Below are positions 17,581 to 26,269 of a stretch of DNA of 44,002 nucleotides, one piece after another. The translations under genes and the position numbers were made by a program. Below the pieces are notes generated by a model. That model saw only the letters and a list, made by a program, of their open reading frames with translations. It did not search any database and was not told where the DNA came from. The stretch covers positions 66,748 through 110,749 of the forward strand of contig PBKS01000009.1 of the NCBI GenBank assembly GCA_002722155.1, in the 5' to 3' direction. This DNA comes from Chloroflexota bacterium (GTDB lineage: Bacteria; Chloroflexota; Dehalococcoidia; Lucifugimonadales; UBA826). Within the stretch, counting starts at the first letter, position 1. Every line of letters begins with the position of its first letter.

Positions 17581-18681
17581 CTATTCTACGGTGGCAGTGT
17601 ATTCGTTTTTCAACATGTCCCAATCGATATCGTAACCCAACCCTGGCTTAGTCGGAGCATAAACAACTCCTCCATCATATTGAATGTCTTCAACGAGCCC
17701 ATACATATTGGCGCCAGTGCAAGGGAAAAATTCGAAAAATTCACAGTTAGGCACAGCCATTGTTACGTGCAAATTCGCCACGTTATTTAAAGAATTACCA
17801 CCATGATGAATCTCGCATTTCATGTTAAAACCATCCGCAAGATGGCAAAGTCTAATCATAGGCGTGATACCTCCAGTTACCGCAACATCACCTCTAAGTA
17901 TGTCTGTAGCATATTGCGTTATCCATTGAGTCATACCGTAATACCTGCCTGGGGCATATTCCGTCGACATGATTGGTATATCAAGCTTATCGTGCAATTT
18001 CACATAGTTATATATATCTTCCTCGACCAAGGGGTCTTCATACCAATAAAAATTTAATTCCTCAATAGCTCTACCTACCCTCATTGCATCCTCATATTGG
18101 TATGCCCACATCGAGTCCAACATGAGTTTCATGTCATCGCCTACTGCATCACGGACCGCCTGAGATATTTGTATGTCATAGGCCGGATCACCATGTGGAT
18201 GAATTTTATGAGCCGTCCAACCCATTTCTTTAAATTTGATTGCCTCTTCAGCATATTCTTCTTTTGTCTCATGAAATGCAGTACTCGAATAAACCGGCAC
18301 AGATTCTTTGCAAGTTCCCAAAAGACGATGTATGGGCTGTTGAGCAATTTTTCCATTTATATCCCATAAACAAATATCAATCGCACCTATCACATAGGTA
18401 GAAACTGACCGATTCATTTTCCACATATCCCACCATATGGCACCAATATCCTGCGGATTCCTACCCATGACTATAGGTTTGATGAATTCTATTAGACCAG
18501 GGGCAAAATGATCTGCACCCACACGTGATGATCCTAAAAAGGCGTTCCCGCTTATACCTTCATCTGTTTCAACAGTAACTATTCCCAGTTGTCGTGTATT
18601 ACCAAATGAAGTTCCTACTCCTGTCTTCCAAGATTCTGTGGTCCAGTTAAACATCTCGACCTTAACATTCGTTATTTTCAT
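17581..18681 (-). CDS. Enolase-superfamily enzyme with a K-x-H motif
   Basis: A 366-residue mandelate racemase/muconate lactonizing-type protein, only distantly like the one at 11311. Metal ligands are in LMLDS (D189), YEDP (E215) and STEY (E241), followed by RGDVA (D265) and EIHHGG (H292/H293). The third barrel strand reads AHKIHPHG, so the usual K-x-K base motif is K159-x-H161. That suggests a dehydratase rather than a racemase, but the substrate is unknown. The ATG has AAAGGCGA upstream. The gene diverges from the nitroreductase gene at 18799 and is followed on its own strand by an MFS gene. Confidence 0.9.
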   Translation of the reverse strand: MKITNVKVEMFNWTTESWKTGVGTSFGNTRQLGIVTVETDEGISGNAFLGSSRVGADHFAPGLIEFIKPIVMGRNPQDIGAIWWDMWKMNRSVSTYVIGAIDICLWDINGKIAQQPIHRLLGTCKESVPVYSSTAFHETKEEYAEEAIKFKEMGWTAHKIHPHGDPAYDIQISQAVRDAVGDDMKLMLDSMWAYQYEDAMRVGRAIEELNFYWYEDPLVEEDIYNYVKLHDKLDIPIMSTEYAPGRYYGMTQWITQYATDILRGDVAVTGGITPMIRLCHLADGFNMKCEIHHGGNSLNNVANLHVTMAVPNCEFFEFFPCTGANMYGLVEDIQYDGGVVYAPTKPGLGYDIDWDMLKNEYTATVE

Positions 18682-18798
18682 AATTCGCCTTTTTTGTTAT
18701 AAATTCCGAATAGTGTATTGCACTAGGATAATATCAGCACAGTAGATAATCGTACAGGCAGGAATATCTTTCCAAACCATAACTTTGCGGAGGTTGTA

Positions 18799-19467
18799 GT
18801 GAATACAAAACTAGTCCCATTAAAAAACATAGAACATCTAAACAATGAAGAAATGGAATTAAAATCCCGAAACTTCTATGAAACTATGAAACAACGCCGA
18901 ACAGTAAGAGATTTTGCCAAAAAAGATATATCGCGATCTATAATTGATAACTGCATCCTAACTGCCGGAACCGCTCCTAGCGGAGCAAATATGCAACCGT
19001 GGCATTTCGCTATTTCTGGTTATGGTGATGTTAGAAAAGTCATCCGTCAACAAGCGGAAAAAGAGGAACGAGAATTCTATAAATCAAAGGCATCAGCAGA
19101 ATGGTTAAAAGCACTGGAACCTCTAGGTACAGACGCAAATAAGGAATTTCTAGAAACTGCTCCGTATGTAATTGGAGTTTTCGTTAAAAACTATGGCATA
19201 CTGCCGGATGGGACCCAGGTAAAGCATTACTATGCAACAGAGTCAGTAGGAATAGCCACGGGCATACTTATTACAGCTCTGCATAATGCTGGGATGGTTA
19301 CGCTTACACACACTCCTAGCCCAATGGGATTCCTAAACAAAATATTTAAACGACCAAAAAATGAACGCCCATTCTTACTTCTTGTAACAGGACATGCAGA
19401 AAAAGATACTCAGGTCCCGGATATTAAAAAGTTTCCCCTAAGCCGCATTTCATCCTATATTGATTGA
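18799..19467 (+). CDS. Nitroreductase-family flavoprotein, iodotyrosine deiodinase-like
   Basis: A 222-residue FMN enzyme. RRTVRDF (33-39) and PSGANMQPWHF (60-70) form the FMN-binding N-terminus, and SVGIATG then HNAGMVTLTHTPSP give the later flavin contact and helix. The segment EEREFYKSKASAEW resembles the lid that holds the amino-acid zwitterion in iodotyrosine deiodinase (IYD), so reductive dehalogenation of aromatic compounds is possible; simple nitro or quinone reduction is the alternative. The start is GTG with a strong GGAGG 5 nt upstream. It diverges from the second enolase-family gene and converges on the amidase with 6 bp between stops. Confidence 0.88.
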   Translation: MNTKLVPLKNIEHLNNEEMELKSRNFYETMKQRRTVRDFAKKDISRSIIDNCILTAGTAPSGANMQPWHFAISGYGDVRKVIRQQAEKEEREFYKSKASAEWLKALEPLGTDANKEFLETAPYVIGVFVKNYGILPDGTQVKHYYATESVGIATGILITALHNAGMVTLTHTPSPMGFLNKIFKRPKNERPFLLLVTGHAEKDTQVPDIKKFPLSRISSYID

Positions 19468-19473
19468 AGGCTT

Positions 19474-20892
19474 CTAACTGCAAATTGCAGGTACAGATTT
19501 CCAAAATCCAGTGGCGTTTTCAAAAGCTTTAGCGAGTTGTAAGACTCCGAAATCATCCCGATACCTTCCTACAATTTGAATCCCGACGGGAAGGCCTTCT
19601 GGAGTAAAACCGCAAGGTACTGAAATGGCCGGATGTCCGGTTGCAGTTATGTAATAGCAAGATTTCATCCAAGCGATAAAATTTTCCATTTCGATCCCAT
19701 TAATTTCCGAAACCCACCTCTGTTTGACACTGAAAGGAGGCCTCTGACTAACCGGACATATAAGAAATTCGTATTCTTCCATAAAATTGTGCATACGCTG
19801 AAACAATTCCATCCTCTTAGCTTCAGCCCACCCCACATCGGGTCCCGACAACTTGACACCTTGTTCAATATCCCAAATCATCGTATCTTTCAATTGATCT
19901 CTATGATTCCTCAAAGTATCCCCTTGAGTTAACTCTCGTGCCCATCCCCGCCAAATTAAAAACTGTTCATTTACATCTGAAAAATCAGGTTCCGCTTGGT
20001 CGATTAAACATCCGATGTCTTGGAAGATTGATCGCTGTGATTCAAGGACTCCTGTGGTTCGTGGATCAATCGGCAAACCACCCAAATCGCTGCTCCAGGC
20101 AATTTTCACATTTTTGAAATCCCTTTCCAAGGATTGCAAAAATATTTCCCCTTTTTCACTAATCGATATTGGAACTCTTGAATCAGGACCAGCTATCGCA
20201 GCAAGAAAAAGAGCACAATCAGAAACGGTTCTAGCCATGGGACCTTGAACTGACGTAGGGTTCCAGCCAACCTTTGAAGGATAGGAAGGTACTCTTCCTG
20301 GAGAAGTCCGAAAGCCGACAACATTACAAAAATTAGCCGGGTTTCGTAATGATCCTCCGGTGTCACTTCCATCTGCTATGGGAAGCATTCTAGTGGCAAG
20401 GGCGACAGCTGCTCCACCACTACTACCTCCGCACGTCATATCGGTATCGTACGGATTCAAAGTTTCCCCGAAAACTTCATTGTAAGTTTGAGATCCTGCC
20501 CCAAATTCTGGAGTATTGGTTTTCCCGATTGTAATGGCCCCGGCACCTTGCATTCTTTCCACGATCAGAGCGCTGTGATCGGGTACATAATCTGCATATA
20601 AAGGTGATCCGTAAGTAGTCAATATTCCCTTTGTTGGTACGAGATCTTTGTGGGCAGTCGGTAGACCATGTAATATCCCCAAATCATCTCCTTTTGCGAT
20701 TGCTTCATCCGCCAGTTTGGCTCCTTCAAGGCCAAGTTCAGCATGTAAAGTAACAATCGCGTTAACCTTGGGGTTTACAAAATCTATCTGGGCAAGATGA
20801 GCATCCATAACTTCAGAGACTGAAATCTTCCTATTTTTAATCAAATCCACCATATCGGTAGCAGTCATATTTACTATTTCTTTCGAAGACAT
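19474..20892 (-). CDS. Amidase (amidase-signature family)
   Basis: A 472-residue enzyme with the Ser-cisSer-Lys triad: Lys82 in TAHKD, Ser157 in GGSSGGAA, and nucleophile Ser181 in DTGGSLRNPA. The Gly/Ser-rich amidase signature extends over about 150-185. The family hydrolyses amides of carboxylic or amino acids, or acts in the GatCAB complex; nothing beside it (no gatB or gatC) suggests tRNA amidation, so a catabolic amidase is more likely. ATG start with a weak AAGAAG. It follows the MFS gene at 20957 by 64 bp on the same strand, so the two are probably one transcription unit (transporter, then amidase). Confidence 0.92.
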   Translation of the reverse strand: MSSKEIVNMTATDMVDLIKNRKISVSEVMDAHLAQIDFVNPKVNAIVTLHAELGLEGAKLADEAIAKGDDLGILHGLPTAHKDLVPTKGILTTYGSPLYADYVPDHSALIVERMQGAGAITIGKTNTPEFGAGSQTYNEVFGETLNPYDTDMTCGGSSGGAAVALATRMLPIADGSDTGGSLRNPANFCNVVGFRTSPGRVPSYPSKVGWNPTSVQGPMARTVSDCALFLAAIAGPDSRVPISISEKGEIFLQSLERDFKNVKIAWSSDLGGLPIDPRTTGVLESQRSIFQDIGCLIDQAEPDFSDVNEQFLIWRGWARELTQGDTLRNHRDQLKDTMIWDIEQGVKLSGPDVGWAEAKRMELFQRMHNFMEEYEFLICPVSQRPPFSVKQRWVSEINGIEMENFIAWMKSCYYITATGHPAISVPCGFTPEGLPVGIQIVGRYRDDFGVLQLAKAFENATGFWKSVPAICS

Positions 20893-20956
20893 CTTCTTAC
20901 CCTAATATATAGCTTGTATAAATATCTTTAAGATCAAATCTATCAATTCACTGATT

Positions 20957-22276
20957 TTATGAAATAACCTCGACAGTTCGTTGGTATTCTTCTTCGGACT
21001 TTCTCCAGTCAGGAATTATTAATTTTGATGGGTTCTCCAAAAGAACTATGCTTAATGCCCCCCCGAAACTGGCCAGTACACTAATCCAAAAAGCTGCATT
21101 ATACGAATTAAAAATATCGAAAACTGGCCCTCCAATCCATCCCCCTACAGCCATTCCTATACCAGCCCCTAGCATTTGAAATCCGTGAGCTCCTCCCATA
21201 GGGGCATGACCAAAATATTTCCTGTTGAGAATAGGGAATCCGCCAGTTTCACCTCCATATCCAATGCCGAACGTAACGGCGAATACAATAAAAACACTAT
21301 CAGCAGAGAAAAAAATCAAAAGAAGCACTGGTGCTCCCTGCAAGATATAAAATACCGTCATCACGGTACGGACACCCATTTTTTCACATAACATCGGTGT
21401 AGTTAATCTAGTGGCTATGCTAACCGCTGAAAACAACGTCAAAATCAAAGATGCATCTATGGGGGTCAATCCCTTACTAGTTGCCATTGGAATTATCCAA
21501 ATCAATATTACTGCGTGTCCAACACATCCCAAAAAATGGATTGAACTCATATTCCAATAAGCCGCTGTTTTCTTCATGTGACCTTTGAATTCTTTTAGTA
21601 AAACTGCAGGAGGCAATTTATTGCTAAGAGAAGGGTCCCCTGAAACAGTACCGTACGCCTCGCTTCCTACGTCAGCGGGTCTGTTACGAAACACTGCAAT
21701 TAGGAAAAACATGATCGAAGTCGTCACTATCCCTAGAGAAAGGAAAGCAAAAGTCCAACCATAAGACTCAATCATGTACGCAACCAAAGGGGTTGCCAGC
21801 GCAGGCCCTAAGCCCCATGAAGCCATAACAAGACCCATAGCCATACCGAGGTGCCTTCTAAACCAGATCATTGCTGCTGGTATTAGAGGCACTAGAAAAA
21901 TAGCCTGAGCAATCCCTAAAATCACTCCATATGTAAACCAAAACTGCCATAGCGTTGTCACGAACGCCGTGGCCAACATACCAATCAGGTAGATAATAGT
22001 CCCAACAACCATGGCGTTTTTAGCCCCATATTTGTCCCCCAAATTTCCTGCCCAAGGAGACACTACGGCTGAAACAACACTAGTAATTGCATAAGCAAAA
22101 GCTATACCGCCCTGACTCCAACCAAATTGTGCCTGTAAAGGATCAATAAAAACGCCAAAAGCCATTCTGATGGAGGTACCTACTATCTGCATGCTTGCAA
22201 TAATTACTACTATTACCCATGCGTAATGCCAGTAAAAGGTTTTCAATCCTGGTGGATTTAATTCATCTTCAGTCAT
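20957..22276 (-). CDS. MFS transporter, OFA/monocarboxylate type
   Basis: A 439-residue, roughly 12-helix carrier. The first helix ends in QFGWSQGGIAFAYAI and motif A reads WAGNLGDKYGAKNAM; the C-terminal half contains FGIGYGGETGGFP, a pattern shared with the other OFA-like carriers here. A long cytoplasmic loop lies near residues 205-235. Substrate unknown; a carboxylate or amide is plausible because the next gene on the strand is an amidase. The ATG has GGAGA about 11 nt upstream. A small membrane-protein gene (22297) sits 20 bp upstream on the same strand. Confidence 0.88.
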   Translation of the reverse strand: MTEDELNPPGLKTFYWHYAWVIVVIIASMQIVGTSIRMAFGVFIDPLQAQFGWSQGGIAFAYAITSVVSAVVSPWAGNLGDKYGAKNAMVVGTIIYLIGMLATAFVTTLWQFWFTYGVILGIAQAIFLVPLIPAAMIWFRRHLGMAMGLVMASWGLGPALATPLVAYMIESYGWTFAFLSLGIVTTSIMFFLIAVFRNRPADVGSEAYGTVSGDPSLSNKLPPAVLLKEFKGHMKKTAAYWNMSSIHFLGCVGHAVILIWIIPMATSKGLTPIDASLILTLFSAVSIATRLTTPMLCEKMGVRTVMTVFYILQGAPVLLLIFFSADSVFIVFAVTFGIGYGGETGGFPILNRKYFGHAPMGGAHGFQMLGAGIGMAVGGWIGGPVFDIFNSYNAAFWISVLASFGGALSIVLLENPSKLIIPDWRKSEEEYQRTVEVIS

Positions 22277-22296
22277 TTATATTAATGTCTCCAACC

Positions 22297-22497
22297 TCAA
22301 TGAAGAGGGCACATCCAAAGTGCCGCAGATTCCCAAGCATAAGTTTCTGTATGTACTTCGACATTTCTAATATCATTACGCTTTTCTACACGTATCGAAG
22401 CCGACATAGCAACCACATATAAAACAAGTAATGCTGCAGCAAAAACTACCAACATAAACTGTACTGGCATACCTAAAATGAAAATATTTCTTTTCAA
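22297..22497 (-). CDS. Small single-helix membrane protein (66 residues)
   Basis: A short open frame with a TTG start. It has one strongly hydrophobic segment (about residues 12-32, FMLVVFAAALLVLYVVAM) followed by a charged tail with IRVEKRNDIRN, so the product would be a small inner-membrane protein. An ATG codon at residue 10 (MPVQFML) is an alternative start. I recognise no family. It lies 20 bp upstream of the MFS gene on the same strand, suggesting a possible accessory peptide. The length is short, so chance cannot be excluded, but the strong membrane segment and location support a real gene. Confidence 0.45.
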   Translation of the reverse strand: MKRNIFILGMPVQFMLVVFAAALLVLYVVAMSASIRVEKRNDIRNVEVHTETYAWESAALWMCPLH

Positions 22498-22532
22498 TTA
22501 ATCACTTATATGTAGAAAAGAATTGAAGCGTG

Positions 22533-22542
22533 TTTCATGAAA
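22533..22542. repeat. 10-bp palindrome TTTCATGAAA
   Basis: A perfect 10-bp palindrome in the 194-bp divergent region between the small membrane-protein gene and the aldolase gene. It could be an operator, but palindromes of this length also occur by chance. Confidence 0.2.
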
Positions 22543-22632
22543 TCTATATGCAGATTATATTCCTGATACACACCTGATTACTAGCTCAAAAAATATGATT
22601 TAAATAGAATCTATGTTAAAGAGATGATCCGA

Positions 22633-22638
22633 TATAAT
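22633..22638 (+). promoter_or_regulatory. Possible -10 element for the aldolase operon
   Basis: A perfect TATAAT 53 bp before the aldolase ATG. No convincing -35 sequence is seen at the right distance. Confidence 0.3.
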
Positions 22639-22691
22639 CTTTCTGATAACCTACCGCCACTAAAGAAAAACATAATATTACGGAGGAATCC

Positions 22692-23483
22692 ATGGTTAGG
22701 CCCAACTTAATCAGACAAAAATTGGAGTCGGGTGAACCTACCCTTAGTACTCATATACACAGTGTGTGGCCCGCAGAAATAGAAGCTATCGGGCATACAG
22801 GGATATACGACTACGTTGAATTCGTAGCTGAATATGGGCCTTCTGACTTGCATGACCTAGATAACATGTGCAGGACTTCAGAGCTGCATAACCTCGGAAG
22901 TATGATCAAGATAGACCAAAGCTTGATGCCCTTCCTTGCCCAAAGAGGTATCGGATCAGGATATGAAAGTGTCTTATTTACAGATGTAAGAAATATTGAA
23001 GAAGTTCGAGACTGCATTAAATCTGCCAGACCAGATCATCCTGATCATGGCGGCTTATATGGGGTAGCTACCAGAAGAAATTCCTATATGGGATATGGTG
23101 GCTCTCCAGAATATGTAGATATGCTTGCTAATGTGGTATTAGCGTTCATGATTGAAAAAAAGGGTGCCGTTGATAATTTGGAGGAAATTTTATCGGAGCC
23201 TGGAGTCGAGATGATTCAATGGGGCGGTGCAGATTATTCAATGAACATTGGTAAGCCAAGACAGATGAACGACCCTGAAGTTCAAGCAGCTAAAAAGAAG
23301 ACTTTTGAATTAGGTATCAAAATGGGGGTTCCTCCCAGGGCTGAAATTCAGTCGGCAGACGAAATGAAAGAATATTTGGATATGGGAGTGAGGCATTTCT
23401 CAGTAAATACTGACATAGTAATCCTTTATAACTTTTGGAAGAGCGAGGGGGAGAAAGTATTGAGAGCAATGCAAGGAGAATAG
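22692..23483 (+). CDS. HpcH/HpaI aldolase-family protein, divergent
   Basis: A 263-residue TIM-barrel protein with features of the HpcH/HpaI class II aldolase family: an N-terminal LIRQKLESGEPTL start like the family, a Glu-Val loop (VEFVAEYG, residues 40-47), a mid-barrel MIEKKGAVDNLEEIL metal-binding-type segment, and IQWGGADYSMNIGKP in place of the usual GPxDLS. These enzymes cleave 4-hydroxy-2-oxo acids, usually to pyruvate and an aldehyde, with a divalent metal. The usual RGG-containing active-site region is altered, so its activity is not certain. Strong GGAGG 7 nt before the ATG. First gene of an operon with the dienelactone hydrolase and DUF6295-like genes. Confidence 0.8.
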   Translation: MVRPNLIRQKLESGEPTLSTHIHSVWPAEIEAIGHTGIYDYVEFVAEYGPSDLHDLDNMCRTSELHNLGSMIKIDQSLMPFLAQRGIGSGYESVLFTDVRNIEEVRDCIKSARPDHPDHGGLYGVATRRNSYMGYGGSPEYVDMLANVVLAFMIEKKGAVDNLEEILSEPGVEMIQWGGADYSMNIGKPRQMNDPEVQAAKKKTFELGIKMGVPPRAEIQSADEMKEYLDMGVRHFSVNTDIVILYNFWKSEGEKVLRAMQGE

Positions 23484-23566
23484 CAAAAATTATCGATACC
23501 GATAGAACACAAAATTTTTATTTGAACTGGCATCAATTCATCAAAAGAGAAACAAGGAGTAGTTAG

Positions 23567-24322
23567 ATGTACACAACAGATCAATATGAGGGAATGATCG
23601 CAGAAACAATCACTATAAAAGGAACAAACGGCGACGCAATTAACACATATTTCGCTAGGCCTATGGGACCAGGTCCCTTCCCTGGGGTAGTATTAGCCCA
23701 TCACTTACCAGGCTGGGACGAATTATATCGAGAATTCACCCGGAGACTGGCACACCACGGATACTTGGCGATTTCACCAGATTTATATTGCAGAGAAGCA
23801 CACGGGACTCCAGAGGACGTTGCAGCTGCGGTAAGAGCGGAGGGAGGCGTATCGGATGACCAAGTAATGGGAGATCTAGAAGCAGCGGCTAAATACCTGA
23901 AGTCCTTGCCAAGTTCTAACGGTAAAGTTGGTGCATTTGGTAGCTGTTCGGGGGGACGACATGTATTTCTTGCCGGGTGCCGACTTGAATGCTTCGATGC
24001 AATAGTGGAATGTTGGGGTGGAAACATAATCATGTCTGACGACCAACTCACAGACAAACAACCCGTTTCTCCGAATTCGTATACAAAGGATTTAAGCGCG
24101 CCATTACTAGGTCTTTTCGGAGATCTAGATCAAAGTCCGACTCCTGAACAGGTAAATCAACACGAAGAAGAGTTAAAGGCAGCAGGAAAAGACATCGAGT
24201 TCCACAGATACCCAGAAGCTGGCCATGGTTTCTTTTATTTTGACAGGCCTATTTACCATCAAAGTTCTGCTGTTGACGGGTGGGACAAAATGTTTACCTT
24301 CTTAGGTAAGAAATTAAGTTAA
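23567..24322 (+). CDS. Dienelactone hydrolase family protein
   Basis: A 251-residue alpha/beta hydrolase. The catalytic nucleophile is Cys127 in FGSCSGGR, with an Asp in FGDLDQSP (186 or 188) and His220 in AGHGFFYF, the Cys-Asp-His triad known for dienelactone hydrolases. Such enzymes open lactones from aromatic or halogenated-ring catabolism or other cyclic esters. AAGGAG precedes the ATG by 7 nt. It lies 83 bp after the aldolase gene and 19 bp before the small DUF6295-like gene, all on the plus strand. Confidence 0.92.
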   Translation: MYTTDQYEGMIAETITIKGTNGDAINTYFARPMGPGPFPGVVLAHHLPGWDELYREFTRRLAHHGYLAISPDLYCREAHGTPEDVAAAVRAEGGVSDDQVMGDLEAAAKYLKSLPSSNGKVGAFGSCSGGRHVFLAGCRLECFDAIVECWGGNIIMSDDQLTDKQPVSPNSYTKDLSAPLLGLFGDLDQSPTPEQVNQHEEELKAAGKDIEFHRYPEAGHGFFYFDRPIYHQSSAVDGWDKMFTFLGKKLS

Positions 24323-24341
24323 GCCAGAGGAAATATCCATT

Positions 24342-24620
24342 ATGTGCACAATGATATGTGAAAGGGCTGAGATGGAAGGAAGTGGTAAAGGAAGAGATGG
24401 GTGGTTCCCACTTGAAATGGTGAATGTTTCCTACGACCATCCTTTTAATGCCCCCTGGGAATACGGTGTAAACATCGATTTTGTTAACCAATCGCGAGGG
24501 GTCGGGTCCAGAGTAGCCGTAGAGTTAAGCCCACAGTCGGCAAAACGACTCGCTGATACCATAATACAAGCGCTTCAAAAAGGTGAAAAGGATCCCCAGA
24601 TTCAAATCTCAGTGCTCTAA
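24342..24620 (+). CDS. DUF6295-like small protein
   Basis: A 92-residue protein starting MCTMICERAEMEGSGKGRDG and containing YDHPFNAPWEYGVNIDF and a RVAVELSPQSAKRLADTI ending. From memory this fits the DUF6295 family, whose function is unknown. Two early Cys (residues 2 and 6) and a His at 33 are visible, so a metal or redox site is possible, but this is inference. It is translated right after the dienelactone hydrolase gene with 19 bp between them, a close pairing that suggests a shared task. It converges on the DUF454 gene with 9 bp between the stops. Confidence 0.75.
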   Translation: MCTMICERAEMEGSGKGRDGWFPLEMVNVSYDHPFNAPWEYGVNIDFVNQSRGVGSRVAVELSPQSAKRLADTIIQALQKGEKDPQIQISVL

Positions 24621-24629
24621 TACATTCAC

Positions 24630-25007
24630 TTATTTAGAAGTAGGACGGGTCAAGATATACGAAGTACCTATGCCTGCAAGGCAAAGTACTATGGTTTTGA
24701 ACACCCAACCATAAGGGGTAATCGGAGACACTGATATCGCCGAGAAGAGCCAAATACAGGTTATTGAAATGATTTTGGCTCTTTTAGGCATGGCTCCTGT
24801 CTCCATAAATTGCTTTATTTGGCTGCCGAATAGCTTATGTTCCGTAACCCATCGGTACATTTTTTCATTCGAGCGCATAAAACAAACTGCCGAAAGAATA
24901 AGAAATACAGTACCAGGTAACCCTGGCAGAAAATAACCTGCTATCCCTATCCCCAAAAATACCAATCCCAGACAATAAAGTAGGATTTTCTTTAATTTAG
25001 CCAACAA
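24630..25007 (-). CDS. DUF454 (YbaN-like) inner-membrane protein
   Basis: A 125-residue protein with three to four helices. GYFLPGLPGTVFLILSAVCF (about 26-45) and FMETGAMPKRAKI (about 68-80) are the hallmark of the DUF454/YbaN family, whose function is unknown. The start is a TTG with GGGAG about 11 nt upstream; a second TTG follows immediately. It diverges from hemH with 76 bp between them; in many bacteria DUF454 proteins sit near respiratory or transport genes, but no role is fixed. Confidence 0.85.
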   Translation of the reverse strand: MLAKLKKILLYCLGLVFLGIGIAGYFLPGLPGTVFLILSAVCFMRSNEKMYRWVTEHKLFGSQIKQFMETGAMPKRAKIISITCIWLFSAISVSPITPYGWVFKTIVLCLAGIGTSYILTRPTSK

Positions 25008-25083
25008 AACATACTAACTCCCGATTTGATAAAACGCCCAAAGATTATCACTTCTCTTAAACATATGTTGGAAAACTAAAATC

Positions 25084-26148
25084 ATGCCATATAATGATAG
25101 TGACAAAAATCACATGGAGTTTTTTTTGCAAGCACCTGAAAAAATCGGATTCCTTTTAATGAATATAGGAACCCCCTCTGAGCCTACCACCAAAGCCGTT
25201 AGGTCCTATCTGACGGAATTCCTCTCTGACCCCGATGTTATTGATACAAATCCTCTATTGAGATGGATAATCGTTAACTTATTTGTCTCTCCATTTAGAC
25301 CAAGGAGAGTTCTTCCGCAATATAAAAGTATATGGATGGAAAAAGGATCACCCTTACTTGTACATTCAAATGAATTCAAAGAATCCTTAATGAGATATGA
25401 CAATGATTTATTAGTGAATATAGGAATGAGATACGGACAGCCATCCATTCAGGAAGCTATAGACGAATTGTTAGAATCCGGTGCGCAGCGAATAATAATG
25501 TGCCCAATGTTTCCCCAGTATGCGCAGGCTACAACGGGATCTTGTCTTTCAAAGGCTATAGAAATTCTAGAAAATAGAAACGTTTCATATCAAACGATAA
25601 CTGATTTTTTCAGAGAACGCTTTTACATAGATTGTCTCGTGGGCACTATCCGAGAAAGTACGGCCTATAAAAATTCCGAAATGCTCCTATTTAGCTTCCA
25701 CGGTCTACCAGAACGCCAAATCAAGAAGCTTGATTCCTCCGGGTCATATTGTCTCGTAGATAAAAATTGTTGTGCCTCCGAATCAACCTACAACAAATTT
25801 TGCTATCGTTTTCATTGCACAGATACGGTTAACAAAATTATGGAAAAATTGAACACTTCAAAACCATTCAAGATATGCTTCCAAAGCCGCTTTGGAATGG
25901 ATAAATGGATACAGCCAGATATATTGGATGTCTTGCAACAAACCGTGGATGATGGAATAAATGATATAGCAGTGGTCTGCCCATCATTTGTCGCCGATTG
26001 CTTGGAAACCTTAGAGGAAATTTCTATCCGTGACCAAGAATATTTTTCAAGAATTGGTGGAGGGAAATTGACTTTGGTTCCATCACTTAATTCATCACCT
26101 AAATGGGTTTCAGGATTTGCAAAATTTATCGCTGGTAAGATAGCTTGA
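25084..26148 (+). CDS. hemH: Ferrochelatase with an internal cysteine cluster
   Basis: A 354-residue enzyme that inserts iron into a porphyrin in the last steps of haem synthesis. The catalytic His206 is in FSFHGLPER, and the conserved acidic site is in CPSFVADCLETLEEI (about 299-313). The usual GDPY-type segment after HGLP is replaced by five cysteines at about 223, 229, 230, 240 and 245. A class of bacterial ferrochelatases is known to hold a [2Fe-2S] cluster through an internal four-Cys insert, so a cluster is likely here. Whether the substrate is protoporphyrin or coproporphyrin cannot be told. No other haem genes lie nearby. It diverges from the DUF454 gene. Confidence 0.93.
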   Translation: MPYNDSDKNHMEFFLQAPEKIGFLLMNIGTPSEPTTKAVRSYLTEFLSDPDVIDTNPLLRWIIVNLFVSPFRPRRVLPQYKSIWMEKGSPLLVHSNEFKESLMRYDNDLLVNIGMRYGQPSIQEAIDELLESGAQRIIMCPMFPQYAQATTGSCLSKAIEILENRNVSYQTITDFFRERFYIDCLVGTIRESTAYKNSEMLLFSFHGLPERQIKKLDSSGSYCLVDKNCCASESTYNKFCYRFHCTDTVNKIMEKLNTSKPFKICFQSRFGMDKWIQPDILDVLQQTVDDGINDIAVVCPSFVADCLETLEEISIRDQEYFSRIGGGKLTLVPSLNSSPKWVSGFAKFIAGKIA

Positions 26149-26269
26149 TCTGCTATTCCCAGGTTTAATGTGGCCTCGAATTGAGCTTTAAACATCGAGC
26201 AACGTTAGAACCGTCAAATTAGACCACTCACATAACTTTAAATTCTTACCGAATGCATAGGAGAAATAA

